In this document: positions 5,116 to 11,558 of the stretch, in pieces
How positions within the stretch are numbered: the stretch's first letter is position 1
Layout of the letters: each line of letters opens with the position of its first letter
Assembly (NCBI GenBank): GCA_003157595.1
Contig: PMKB01000340.1
Coordinates: 1 to 14,175, forward strand
DNA length: 14,175 nucleotides
Source of the DNA: Solirubrobacterales bacterium
Lineage (GTDB): Bacteria; Actinomycetota; Thermoleophilia; Solirubrobacterales; Solirubrobacteraceae
Direction: 5' to 3'
Made by a program: the position numbers and the translations under genes
Notes under the pieces: generated by a model
What the model saw: the letters and a program-made list of their open reading frames with translations, nothing else
What the model was told of the DNA's origin: nothing
The model's database searches: none

Positions 5116-6489
5116 TCAGTTGGGAGTAACCCGAACCAGCACCGTTGCGTAGGGGTTGACGGTGGCGGTCAGGGCGGCGGTGCTCGTCGAGCGCTGGTTG
5201 GTCCATAGGTTGGTGACCGTGTAGCTCCTCGCCGCAGGCAGTCGCAGCGCGGTCGCGGTCGTCGAGATCTGGATTGCCGTTGCTCCGCGGTTCAGGAGTG
5301 CGACGGCGTAGCTGTGCTTGATCAGCGGCTTGATCCAGACCTCACCGTTGCCAGAGTCCGAGACGAGCGTGCCCTGAACGCCCGCCGGATCCTGGTCGAC
5401 GGCGATGACCGCCCTGTTGGCCACGGCGCCGAGGCTTGCCTTGCTGATCGTCAGCATGTTCTGGCTGATCATCAGCGGGGCGGCGAGGATCGCCCACATG
5501 CTGAACTGGGTCTGGAACTGCGCTGCGCTCATGTCCTGATCGGGACTCAGGTAGCCGGGGTCGTTCCAGTGACCAGGTCCTGCAACCTGGGGCTGGGTTG
5601 CGTCGGCGTCCATGTTGCGCAGCACGCTGCTGAAGGGGACGTTGCCCCGCGTGCCGATGTCGGTGTCGGTGCGCCAGCTGGTGGCGTTGAGGGAGCCAAA
5701 CGAGTAGGAGAAGAACGCCGATTGATCGAAGACCGGGACACCGGCCGACTTCTGCCCGGGTTGCAGGAAGTTGCAGATCTCGAGCAGCATCGGACGGTGG
5801 CTCGAGTTGTTCACGATCGCCTGGTGGATCTGCGCGTACTGGCTCGACGGGTCAAGCCCCTGCGCGGAGCCGCCGCACCAGTCAACCTTGACTGCGTCGA
5901 CGCCCCACGCCACAAGCGTGTTTATGTCCTGCTGGTAGTGCCCGAAGGATCCCCCGTCCGGGGAGGTGCAGCCGGTGGCGCCGGCATCGGTATAGACGCC
6001 GAGCTTGAAGCCGTTCGAATGCAGCGTGGCCGCGAGCCAGGCGATCCCATGCGGCCACTGCGTAGCACTCACGACGATGTTGCCGGCGGAGTCGCGCTGG
6101 CCCTGCCACCAGCCGGCATCCAGCCAGACCAGCCGGTAACCGTCGCCCTCCAGCCCGGAGCTCTTCAGCTGGGCCGCCTGCTGCAGGATCGCCGCCTCCG
6201 AGAAACCTCCCGGCAGCGCGTAGGAGGTGTCCCAGCCCATGTAGGGCGTGGCCGCAGGCAGCGCCGGCGCGCCCTGCGCCCGCGCGGCGCTGACACCCGG
6301 GAGCAACGCCAAGCAGGTCGCGACGGCGGCCACGCTCGCGAGCGCCGTGCCCAAGATCGCCACTGGCCGCTGCCCCCGCGAGCACGACCGCGACCGGCCG
6401 CCGTGGCCTGGCGCTGAGCGCTCGAGCAGCAGCTGCTTGGCGTGGCTTTGAGCCACGACGAGCGCAGCGAGTACTCTCGAACTCATCAT
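5116..6489 (-). CDS. Secreted GH27 alpha-galactosidase
   Basis: The product is a full-length glycoside hydrolase family 27 enzyme, which releases terminal alpha-linked galactose with retention. Numbering from a TTG at 6501, visible motifs are PYMGWDTSY (86-94), WLDAGWW (126-132), KLGVYTDAGATGC (166-178), VDAVKVDWCGG with nucleophile Asp207, WRTDTDIG with acid/base Asp281, and HWNDPGYL and FSMWAILAAPLMIS in the barrel. A C-terminal beta domain ends at TPN. A hydrophobic stretch (about 47-76) ending ARA is the signal peptide, so the enzyme is exported. The start is uncertain: TTG 6501, ATG 6489, ATG 6486 or GTG 6363 are possible. The first three leave almost no room before the divergent GYD gene; the last gives a signal peptide with no basic residue in front. 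A paired transporter is not visible. Confidence 0.92.
   Translation of the reverse strand: MMSSRVLAALVVAQSHAKQLLLERSAPGHGGRSRSCSRGQRPVAILGTALASVAAVATCLALLPGVSAARAQGAPALPAATPYMGWDTSYALPGGFSEAAILQQAAQLKSSGLEGDGYRLVWLDAGWWQGQRDSAGNIVVSATQWPHGIAWLAATLHSNGFKLGVYTDAGATGCTSPDGGSFGHYQQDINTLVAWGVDAVKVDWCGGSAQGLDPSSQYAQIHQAIVNNSSHRPMLLEICNFLQPGQKSAGVPVFDQSAFFSYSFGSLNATSWRTDTDIGTRGNVPFSSVLRNMDADATQPQVAGPGHWNDPGYLSPDQDMSAAQFQTQFSMWAILAAPLMISQNMLTISKASLGAVANRAVIAVDQDPAGVQGTLVSDSGNGEVWIKPLIKHSYAVALLNRGATAIQISTTATALRLPAARSYTVTNLWTNQRSTSTAALTATVNPYATVLVRVTPN
6441..6457. promoter_or_regulatory. Perfect inverted repeat between alpha-galactosidase and GYD gene
   Basis: CGTGGCT-TTG-AGCCACG is a 7-3-7 palindrome. 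It overlaps the proposed -35 box (TTGAGC, 6448-6453) of the rightward promoter and lies in the upstream part of the alpha-galactosidase frame. It looks like a repressor operator, possibly serving both genes, if the alpha-galactosidase start is the downstream GTG at 6363. Confidence 0.4.
6448..6477 (+). promoter_or_regulatory. Candidate promoter for the GYD gene
   Basis: TTGAGC (6448-6453) and TACTCT (6472-6477) are 18 bp apart, a good sigma-70-like pair, 34 nt before the ATG. AAAGGG at 6500-6505 serves as a Shine-Dalgarno. Confidence 0.4.
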
Positions 6490-6511
6490 CAAGGCGATCA
6501 AAGGGTGGGCA

Positions 6512-6805
6512 ATGCCGAGTTACATCATTCTGATGAATTGGACCGATCAGGGCGTCAAGAGCTTCCGGGACAGCGTCGACCGGTCCGAGGCCGCCGAGGT
6601 CGCGCTGAGCCCGGCAGGCATCACGTTCAAGGATGTCTACTGGACGGTCGGCGCGCACGACCTGATCGCGACCTTGGAAGCCCCGGACGAGGAAACCGTG
6701 GCCGCTGCGTTGCTCACGTTGGCAGCGCAGGGCAACCTTCGCACGACGACTCTGCGCGCGTTCACGGCCAGCGAGATGAGGGGCGTCATCGCGAAGGCGA
6801 CGTGA
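6512..6805 (+). CDS. GYD-domain protein
   Basis: This 97-residue protein matches the small GYD family: it opens MPSYIILMNWTDQGVKSFRDS, has the family core VYWTVGAHDLIATLEAPDEE near residues 43-62 (the GxxD segment being GAHD), and ends with an alpha-helix. Such proteins fold as a compact alpha/beta ferredoxin-like unit; their function is not established. The ATG is preceded by AAAGGG at a suitable distance and by a candidate promoter. It runs divergent from the alpha-galactosidase gene and stands alone, about 110 bp before the next gene. No signal peptide is seen, so it should be cytoplasmic. Confidence 0.85.
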   Translation: MPSYIILMNWTDQGVKSFRDSVDRSEAAEVALSPAGITFKDVYWTVGAHDLIATLEAPDEETVAAALLTLAAQGNLRTTTLRAFTASEMRGVIAKAT

Positions 6806-6902
6806 TCGCTGATTGCGAGCGGGTCGTGCGGGACTGCCCGACGAGCACGCCGGCCACGCTCTCCCCCCTGGCGCGGGTGAGGTGGACGATCCGCCGAGCG
6901 GC

Positions 6903-6908
6903 TATCGT
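6903..6908 (+). promoter_or_regulatory. Predicted -10 element for the leaderless membrane protein gene
   Basis: TATCGT lies 6 nt before the ATG at 6915, so transcription would start at or next to the start codon. No Shine-Dalgarno is present. Confidence 0.4.
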
Positions 6909-6914
6909 CGCACG

Positions 6915-7508
6915 ATGCGATTGGCGCCCCCGTCCCGCTCGCTGCTCTCCCCGAGCGTGCTCGGCGCGCTTTACCGCAAGCATCTGACCGACGTCCGTCA
7001 GGAGCGCCTGTTCCTCGGCAACATCGGCTTCCTGACGGCGTTCGTCACGGTCCGCGGGATCACTCATTCGATTCGCGCGGGTCGCGGTCCGTTTCGCAAC
7101 GTGGCCCCCGGCGGTCGCCACATTCACCACATGACCTTCGGCATCCTCGGTCTGCTGCTGACCGGCTACGCCTGGAACGCCCAGCTCGGCCTCGGCACCG
7201 ATCCGGCGCGCCGCTGGGGCTCGCGGGTGTCGGCGACCGGCTACGGGATGGCGTCGGCGCTCACGCTCGACGAGTTCGCCCTGTGGCTGAACCTCCAGGA
7301 CGACTACTGGACCAAGCAGGGCCGCGAGAGCATCGACGCGGTCGTGATCTTCGGAGCGCTGCTGTTCCTCGCACTGATGAACCAGGACCTCATGCGCGAG
7401 GCGACGCAGATCGCGAGCGGCCGCCGCGACGCCGGCGAACTGCTGGCGCACGACGCGGCGAGTCGCGAAGCTGGCGACGGCGGGCCGGTGGTACCGCCGT
7501 CTCACTGA
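6915..7508 (+). CDS. Conserved small integral membrane protein
   Basis: A 197-residue protein of a type common in actinomycetotes but not functionally assigned, as far as I can tell. From the ATG at 6915 it has a hydrophobic segment around residues 32-50 (LFLGNIGFLTAFVTVRGI), the motif GGRHIHHMTFGILGLLL leading into a second segment (about 67-88), the conserved stretch LTLDEFALWLNLQDDYW (about 116-132), and a final segment VVIFGALLFLALM. The histidine cluster and the DEFALWL element are the most notable conserved-looking parts and could bind metal or a cofactor, which is inference. The frame is open from 6813, but the upstream part is low-complexity and a -10-like box sits 6 nt before 6915. 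Two tandem palindromes follow the stop. Confidence 0.7.
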   Translation: MRLAPPSRSLLSPSVLGALYRKHLTDVRQERLFLGNIGFLTAFVTVRGITHSIRAGRGPFRNVAPGGRHIHHMTFGILGLLLTGYAWNAQLGLGTDPARRWGSRVSATGYGMASALTLDEFALWLNLQDDYWTKQGRESIDAVVIFGALLFLALMNQDLMREATQIASGRRDAGELLAHDAASREAGDGGPVVPPSH

Positions 7509-7516
7509 GGCCTTTC

Positions 7517-7538
7517 GGGTGGGTGCATGCACCCACCC
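7517..7538. terminator. 22-bp perfect palindrome A between convergent genes
   Basis: Each arm reads GGGTGGGTGCA, with GCATGC at the centre. It lies 9 nt after the membrane protein stop and before the end of the minus-strand G1 peptidase. It probably contributes to bidirectional termination, though there is no T-run and a perfect palindrome without a loop is unusual for that. Confidence 0.5.
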
Positions 7539-7540
7539 GC

Positions 7541-7562
7541 GGGGCGGCGCATGCGCCGCCCC
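7541..7562. terminator. 22-bp perfect palindrome B between convergent genes
   Basis: Each arm reads GGGGCGGCGCA, again with GCATGC at the centre. It starts exactly 24 bp after palindrome A and lies 15 nt before the G1 peptidase stop. It may be a terminator for that gene or a protein-binding site paired with A. Confidence 0.5.
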
Positions 7563-7577
7563 GAACAGCATCCAGGG

Positions 7578-8549
7578 TCAGTCGCGCAAGCCGGGGAAGA
7601 CGCGGCCGCCGGGGCTCGCCGGCTGGGTCAGCGTGTTCTGGGCCCAGCTGACGGCGAAGGCGGAGCCGTCGTGCGCCAGCACCGTCGGCACCGCGGTCAC
7701 GAGCGAGCGGGGGCCGAAAACGCGCCCGCCGGCGGCGCCGGAGCGCGAGGCCTCGTCGAGCGCCACCGCCAGCGCGCTCCAGTGGCGGTTCGTGATCGAC
7801 CCGGCGAGGCCGTGGACGGTGCGGACCGCGGCGCCGCTGAAGGCGACGGTGCCGAAGTCGGTGAGCGGCAGGGCGGTGCAGGACCCGCCGGCGCCACAGC
7901 TCGAGGGCGCCTCGGCGATCCACTCGGCGGAGCTCGTGTCGGCATGGGCGACGTGAACGCGCTTGCTGAACGTCGCGCCGGTTGTGTCATCGGTCAGCTT
8001 CAGCGTGACATAGGCGCCCTTGACCGAGACGCCGGCGCTGATCTGATCGCCGGGGGTGATCGTCAGCCTGACCGTCACCGGGCCCCTTGGAACCAGCTCG
8101 TACCAGGCGCTGTAGTGCGGCACGCCGTTCGCGTCGCAGTCGGCCTCGGTGCCGGTCTGCTCGAGCGCGGTCGCGGACTGCGAGAGGCCGCCGAGGCCGA
8201 CCCAGAAGGCCGAATAGGTGGCGGAGGAGGCGGTGCAGGTGGCGGCCGGAGCCACCCAGCTTCCGACGACGTGGTTGAAGTGGCGCACCACCCTGGTTGG
8301 GCCACTGATCGCATAGCCGGCCCAGTTGGAGCTGACTGAGGGGTTCGCCGCAGCCGTTCCGGTCGAGCCCGTGGAGCCCGTCGCGCCGGTGGCGCCCGTG
8401 GCGCCGGTGGGCCCGGTCGCCGCGCCGGCCGCCGAAGCCGTTGACGCGACGAGCGCGCAGGCGCCGGCGGCCAGGACGAGAGCGAGCAGTGGCCGCCGGC
8501 GCGCGCGGCTCGGGGGGCTGCGAACTTCGCCTGTCGGACGCTCGGCCAC
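7578..8549 (-). CDS. Secreted G1 family (eqolisin) glutamic endopeptidase with collagen-like linker
   Basis: This 323-residue exported protein has an Arg-rich start, a hydrophobic signal core (about 20-40) and a likely cut near ASA. A short Gly-X-Y linker follows (about 46-65, mostly GAT and GST triplets). The rest is a G1 peptidase domain: SSNWAGYA (73-80), SWVAPAATC, AFWVGLGG (114-121), the catalytic Gln in LEQTGTEADC (Gln131), SAWYELVP, and the catalytic Glu in SAEWIAEAP (Glu213 of WIAE is the likeliest). Eqolisins use a Gln/Glu dyad and work at acid pH; bacterial members are common in actinomycetotes. Unlike fungal enzymes no long pro-region is apparent. The GTG at 8549 has no Shine-Dalgarno but a GATAAT box 7 nt before it. 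Confidence 0.88.
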   Translation of the reverse strand: MAERPTGEVRSPPSRARRRPLLALVLAAGACALVASTASAAGAATGPTGATGATGATGSTGSTGTAAANPSVSSNWAGYAISGPTRVVRHFNHVVGSWVAPAATCTASSATYSAFWVGLGGLSQSATALEQTGTEADCDANGVPHYSAWYELVPRGPVTVRLTITPGDQISAGVSVKGAYVTLKLTDDTTGATFSKRVHVAHADTSSAEWIAEAPSSCGAGGSCTALPLTDFGTVAFSGAAVRTVHGLAGSITNRHWSALAVALDEASRSGAAGGRVFGPRSLVTAVPTVLAHDGSAFAVSWAQNTLTQPASPGGRVFPGLRD

Positions 8550-8556
8550 GGCCGCG

Positions 8557-8562
8557 ATTATC
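8557..8562 (-). promoter_or_regulatory. Predicted -10 element for leaderless G1 peptidase gene
   Basis: GATAAT on the minus strand, 7 nt before the GTG start, is the closest match to TATAAT among the leaderless candidates in this window. Confidence 0.45.
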
Positions 8563-8605
8563 GGGGGCGAAGGTAAGCCCCGGTTTTGGCGCAGCTATGC
8601 GGCGG

Positions 8606-9154
8606 CTAAGTGATCTTGCGCGGCGGGCGCGCGGGGCGCGCGAGCTCGCGCTCGACGAACCGCAGGCCGGCGCGGGCGGTCTCGAGGCGGAAGGCGCGAA
8701 CCGTGGCCTCGAATGTGCGATCGGTGTCGGCGGTGGCCTCGAGCGCCTCGATCGTCTGGGCCAGGACGGTGTGCTGGGCCGACAGCAGTGGCCGGGGGTC
8801 GAGGGCGCCGCGGTGCGCGAAGAGCAGCTTCAGGAGCAGGGCCGAGCGCAGCTCGCGGACATGGGCGACCGGCTCGGCGAGCCAGCCCGCGACCGCGCGC
8901 TGTCCTGCCGCCGTCGCGTGCAGGATCGTTCGCGGCGACCCGCGCGAGCCCGGCTCAACTCCGGCGCGCTGGGCGAGGCCGGCGTCGATCGCAAGCTCCG
9001 CGGTGCGGTATACGAGCGCGCGGCGGATTGACCACACCCGTCCGATCTCGCCCTCCGGCGCCAGCGCGCGAACCAGCGCCCAGCCGTGGCGGTCGCCTTC
9101 GCAGAGCAGTGCGAGCACCGCCCAGCCGTCGAGTGAGAGCTGTTCGGATGCCAT
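8606..9154 (-). CDS. PadR-like winged-helix transcriptional regulator
   Basis: A 182-residue protein with an N-terminal winged helix-turn-helix of PadR type: LSLDGWAVLALLCEGDRHGW (6-25), then SIRRALVYRTAELAIDAGLAQ as the recognition region, and a wing ending TILHATAAGQRAVAGWLAEP. The C-terminal half is alpha-helical with coiled-coil character (LLLKLLFAHR; TFEATVRAFRLETARAGL) and would form the dimer, as in the longer PadR subfamily. PadR proteins are usually repressors responding to small ligands or cell stress. It is divergent from the ferritin-like/modABC run across 94 bp, so it is a natural candidate to control that operon as well as itself; this is inferred from position only. Confidence 0.82.
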   Translation of the reverse strand: MASEQLSLDGWAVLALLCEGDRHGWALVRALAPEGEIGRVWSIRRALVYRTAELAIDAGLAQRAGVEPGSRGSPRTILHATAAGQRAVAGWLAEPVAHVRELRSALLLKLLFAHRGALDPRPLLSAQHTVLAQTIEALEATADTDRTFEATVRAFRLETARAGLRFVERELARPARPPRKIT

Positions 9155-9160
9155 TGCGCG

Positions 9161-9166
9161 ACGCTA
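9161..9166 (-). promoter_or_regulatory. Predicted -10 element for leaderless padR-like gene
   Basis: TAGCGT on the minus strand, 6 nt before the ATG at 9154, fits TANNNT with the start codon at +1. No Shine-Dalgarno is seen. Confidence 0.4.
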
Positions 9167-9235
9167 CCGCCTCGACGCGGCAGACGGAAGCGACGCGCGC
9201 GCCGCTCATGGTCCAGATGTGACTAAACAGTGTGT

Positions 9236-9241
9236 TAGGGT
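9236..9241 (+). promoter_or_regulatory. Predicted -10 element for the ferritin-like/modABC operon
   Basis: TAGGGT lies 7 nt before the ATG at 9249, with no Shine-Dalgarno between. The A/T-richer stretch just before it (GACTAAACAGTGTGT) may hold regulator contacts, including for the divergent PadR-like protein. Confidence 0.4.
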
Positions 9242-9248
9242 ACCGCCG

Positions 9249-9878
9249 ATGGCGCCGGGCCTGACCAGGTCGCAGCTGCTCTCCTGCGGTGCGCGTGGAG
9301 GGGCCACGCTGCTCGTCGGCGGATCGGCGCTCGGCGTGCTCGCCGGCTCCGCGCAGGGCGCGCCTCCGAGCGGCGCGCCTGGCCCGCTGTCAGCGGCAGA
9401 CCTGGCCAACGCGCGGCTGCTGATCGGCGCCGAGTTGCTGATGATCGACTTCTACACCAACGCCCTCGCCGCCAAGCACCTCGACCGGGGTGCGCAGGCC
9501 GACGCTGGGCTGGCGCTGGTCAACGAGCGCGAGCACTACGACTATCTCGCCTTCGTCCTGACCTCGGCGGGCCTCGAACCGCTGAGCGCGGCCGAAGTCG
9601 ACTTCTCCTACCCGGCCCGGTCCTACTACTCCGCGGCGTCCGTCGTCGGGCTCGCCGTGACGCTCGAGACGCTCGCGCTCGGCACCTACCTCGGCGTTGC
9701 CGCCGCCGGACTCGCCGACCCCGCGCTGGCGGGGGGCGTCGCGCAGATCACTGCGAACGAGGCCCAGCACCTCAGCGTGTTCTCCCAGCGCGCGCGACAG
9801 CCGGCCTTCCATGACGCCTTTCCGGCGCCCCTGACGATCGCGGAGGCCTCGGATGCGCTCGACGCATACACGAGCTAG
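9249..9878 (+). CDS. Exported ferritin-like (four-helix, di-iron) protein
   Basis: This 209-residue protein has an N-terminal export signal (LTRSQLLSCG, then a Gly/Ala-rich hydrophobic stretch to about residue 37). The signal resembles a Tat signal of related proteins but keeps only one of the two arginines. The mature part is a four-helix bundle with a full set of carboxylate-bridged di-iron ligands: Glu62 (GAELLMIDFY), Glu93 and His96 (ExxH in NEREHYDYL), Glu140 (LETLALGTYL) and Glu171 and His174 (ExxH in NEAQHLSVF). It therefore looks able to bind two metal ions. The reaction is unknown. It is the first gene of the mod run, overlapping modA by 26 nt. The frame is open far upstream, but homology and the -10-like box favour 9249. 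Confidence 0.8.
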   Translation: MAPGLTRSQLLSCGARGGATLLVGGSALGVLAGSAQGAPPSGAPGPLSAADLANARLLIGAELLMIDFYTNALAAKHLDRGAQADAGLALVNEREHYDYLAFVLTSAGLEPLSAAEVDFSYPARSYYSAASVVGLAVTLETLALGTYLGVAAAGLADPALAGGVAQITANEAQHLSVFSQRARQPAFHDAFPAPLTIAEASDALDAYTS

Positions 9879-10722
9879 GTGCTTTGCCGCCGGCGCGCGG
9901 GCGCGGCGGCGGGCCGCCGGGCTGTGCGCGCTCGCCGGCGCGCTGGCCGTGTTCGGGGGCGCCTGCACGACGCTCGCGGGGGCGAGCGTCACCGGCATCA
10001 CCGTCTATGCCGCCGCCTCGCTGACCGACGTCTTCCCGGCCATCGACGCCGGGCCCTCGTACTCCTTTGCGGGGTCCAACACGCTTGCCGCGCAGATCCA
10101 GCTCGGCGCTCCGGCCGACGTCTTCGCCTCGGCCAACACGTCGATCCCGGCGGCGCTGTATGCAAAGGGACTCGTCGAGCAGCCGGTCGACTTCACCCGC
10201 AACACGCTCGTGATCGTCGTGCCAAAGTCCAACCCCGCGTCGGTCAGCTCGATCTATGACCTGACCAAACCCGGTGTCACGATCGACATCGCGGGCTCGG
10301 GCGTGCCGGTCGGTTCCTACACGCTTGCGATCCTCGCCAACATGAACCTCACCAGGGCGGTGCTCGCCAACGTCGTCAGCGAGGAGACCGACGTGCGCGA
10401 CGTCCTCGCGAAGGTCGCGCTCGGCCAGGTCGACGCCGGCTTCGTCTACTCCACCGACGCGCAGACCGTTCCCGGCCAGGTGAGGGTGATCAAGGTGCCG
10501 GCCTGGGCTCAGCCGAAGGTGACCTACGCGATGGCGGTCGTGACCCACAGCCCCAACCAGGCGGCCGCGCAGGCCTTCGTCAAGGAGGTCCTCGGCAAGG
10601 CGGGCCAGGCCAAGCTTGCGTCCTACGGTTTCCTGCCGCTGGTCAAGCCGAGTGAGAAGGTCGCGACCAAGCCGCCCGCCAAGCACAGGCCGGGCAGCCA
10701 CAAGACGACCGACGCGGGATAG
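9853..10722 (+). CDS. modA: Molybdate/tungstate ABC transporter substrate-binding protein ModA
   Basis: The product (289 residues) is a ModA-type periplasmic-binding-fold protein that captures molybdate or tungstate outside the membrane. Family motifs are VYAAASLTDVF (51-61), SFAGSNTLAAQI (71-82), GAPADVFASA (85-94), LVIVVPKSNP, the VPVGSYTLAIL helix start and VYSTDAQ. The N-terminus is Arg-rich (RARRR) with a hydrophobic core and Cys38 after FGGA, so it may be a lipoprotein although the lipobox is weak. A Lys/Pro-rich tail of about 25 residues follows the fold, longer than usual. The ATG at 9853 lies inside the end of the ferritin-like gene, and modB begins 8 nt after the stop. Oxyanion preference cannot be told from sequence. 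Confidence 0.92.
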   Translation: MRSTHTRARCFAAGARARRRAAGLCALAGALAVFGGACTTLAGASVTGITVYAAASLTDVFPAIDAGPSYSFAGSNTLAAQIQLGAPADVFASANTSIPAALYAKGLVEQPVDFTRNTLVIVVPKSNPASVSSIYDLTKPGVTIDIAGSGVPVGSYTLAILANMNLTRAVLANVVSEETDVRDVLAKVALGQVDAGFVYSTDAQTVPGQVRVIKVPAWAQPKVTYAMAVVTHSPNQAAAQAFVKEVLGKAGQAKLASYGFLPLVKPSEKVATKPPAKHRPGSHKTTDAG

Positions 10723-10730
10723 GGGGCGGG

Positions 10731-11558
10731 GTGCGCCGGCTGCTCATGGCGGTCGCGTTCTTCGCCGCCAGCGCCATCGCCCTGGCCTTCCTTGCGCTGC
10801 CGCTGCTCGCCCTGCTGACGCATCGCTCGCCCGGCACGCTCGTGTCGGAGCTGAACAATCCGGTCGTCGGCGACGCGTTGCTCGTCAGCTTGAAGACCAG
10901 CGTGATCGCCCAGGCGCTGATCGTCCTGTTCGGCACGCCGACCGCCTATCTGCTCGCCACGCGCCGCTTCCCCGGCCGCACGCTGGCGATCACGCTCGTG
11001 GAGCTCCCGATCGTGCTGCCCCCGGCGGTCGCCGGCATCGGGCTGATCGTCGCGTTCGGCCGGCTCGGGCTGCTCGGGGGCGTGTTCTCCGCGCTCGGCA
11101 TCGACGTGTCCTTCGACCAGGCCGCGGTCGTGCTCGCCGTGATGTTCGTCGCCGGCCCCCTGTACGTGCGCTTCGCGGTGGCCGCCTTTGGCGCCGTGGA
11201 CCCCGAGCTGGTGATGGCCTCGCGTACGCTCGGCGCCGGGCCGTTGCGCACCTTCTTCCGCGTCGTCGTGCCGCTCGCCGGCGGCGGCCTGGCGGCGGGG
11301 GCGGCGCTGGCGCTGGCGCGCGGCCTGGGCGAGTTCGGGGCCACGATCATGTTCGCCGGCAGCCTGCAGGGCGTCACGCAGACGCTGCCGCTCGCCATCT
11401 ACGCTGAGTTCGACAACAATCTCGATGTCGCGCTGTCGATCGCGGCGCTGTTCGTGATCATCACCGGCGCGATCCTCCTGTCGCTCAAACTGACCTCCGT
11501 GTGGCACTCCTCTCGGTCCGATTCGCGTTACCGCGCCGCGAGTTTCGCCTCGAGCTAG
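10731..11558 (+). CDS. modB: Molybdate ABC transporter permease ModB
   Basis: This 275-residue inner-membrane permease has about six hydrophobic segments (roughly 3-30, 48-75, 84-110, 128-153, 184-200 and 232-254). The cytoplasmic EAA loop that contacts ModC is at about 162-186 (MASRTLGAGPLRTFFRVVVP with the conserved Gly). The stretch ARGLGEFGATIMFAGS (196-211) is typical of ModB. The GTG start follows AGGGGGCGGG, a G-rich ribosome-binding region, 8 nt after modA. The last 19 residues, after the final membrane segment, are Ser/Arg-rich and encoded by the 58 nt shared with modC. That tail is probably a by-product of the overlap. Confidence 0.93.
   Translation: MRRLLMAVAFFAASAIALAFLALPLLALLTHRSPGTLVSELNNPVVGDALLVSLKTSVIAQALIVLFGTPTAYLLATRRFPGRTLAITLVELPIVLPPAVAGIGLIVAFGRLGLLGGVFSALGIDVSFDQAAVVLAVMFVAGPLYVRFAVAAFGAVDPELVMASRTLGAGPLRTFFRVVVPLAGGGLAAGAALALARGLGEFGATIMFAGSLQGVTQTLPLAIYAEFDNNLDVALSIAALFVIITGAILLSLKLTSVWHSSRSDSRYRAASFASS

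Noticed and set aside
5314..6417. 367-codon plus-strand frame opposite the alpha-galactosidase
   Set aside because: The minus strand has all GH27 motifs in order, while the plus-strand translation has no recognisable domain.
9155..9248. Possible molybdenum-cofactor riboswitch or ModE site before the ferritin-like/mod operon
   Set aside because: The gap is only 94 bp, the operon seems leaderless, and I could not see a structured leader or a recognisable ModE palindrome.
10623..11507. Long minus-strand frame opposite modB
   Set aside because: It is an antisense shadow rich in Arg, Glu and Asp; the modB motifs on the plus strand are decisive.
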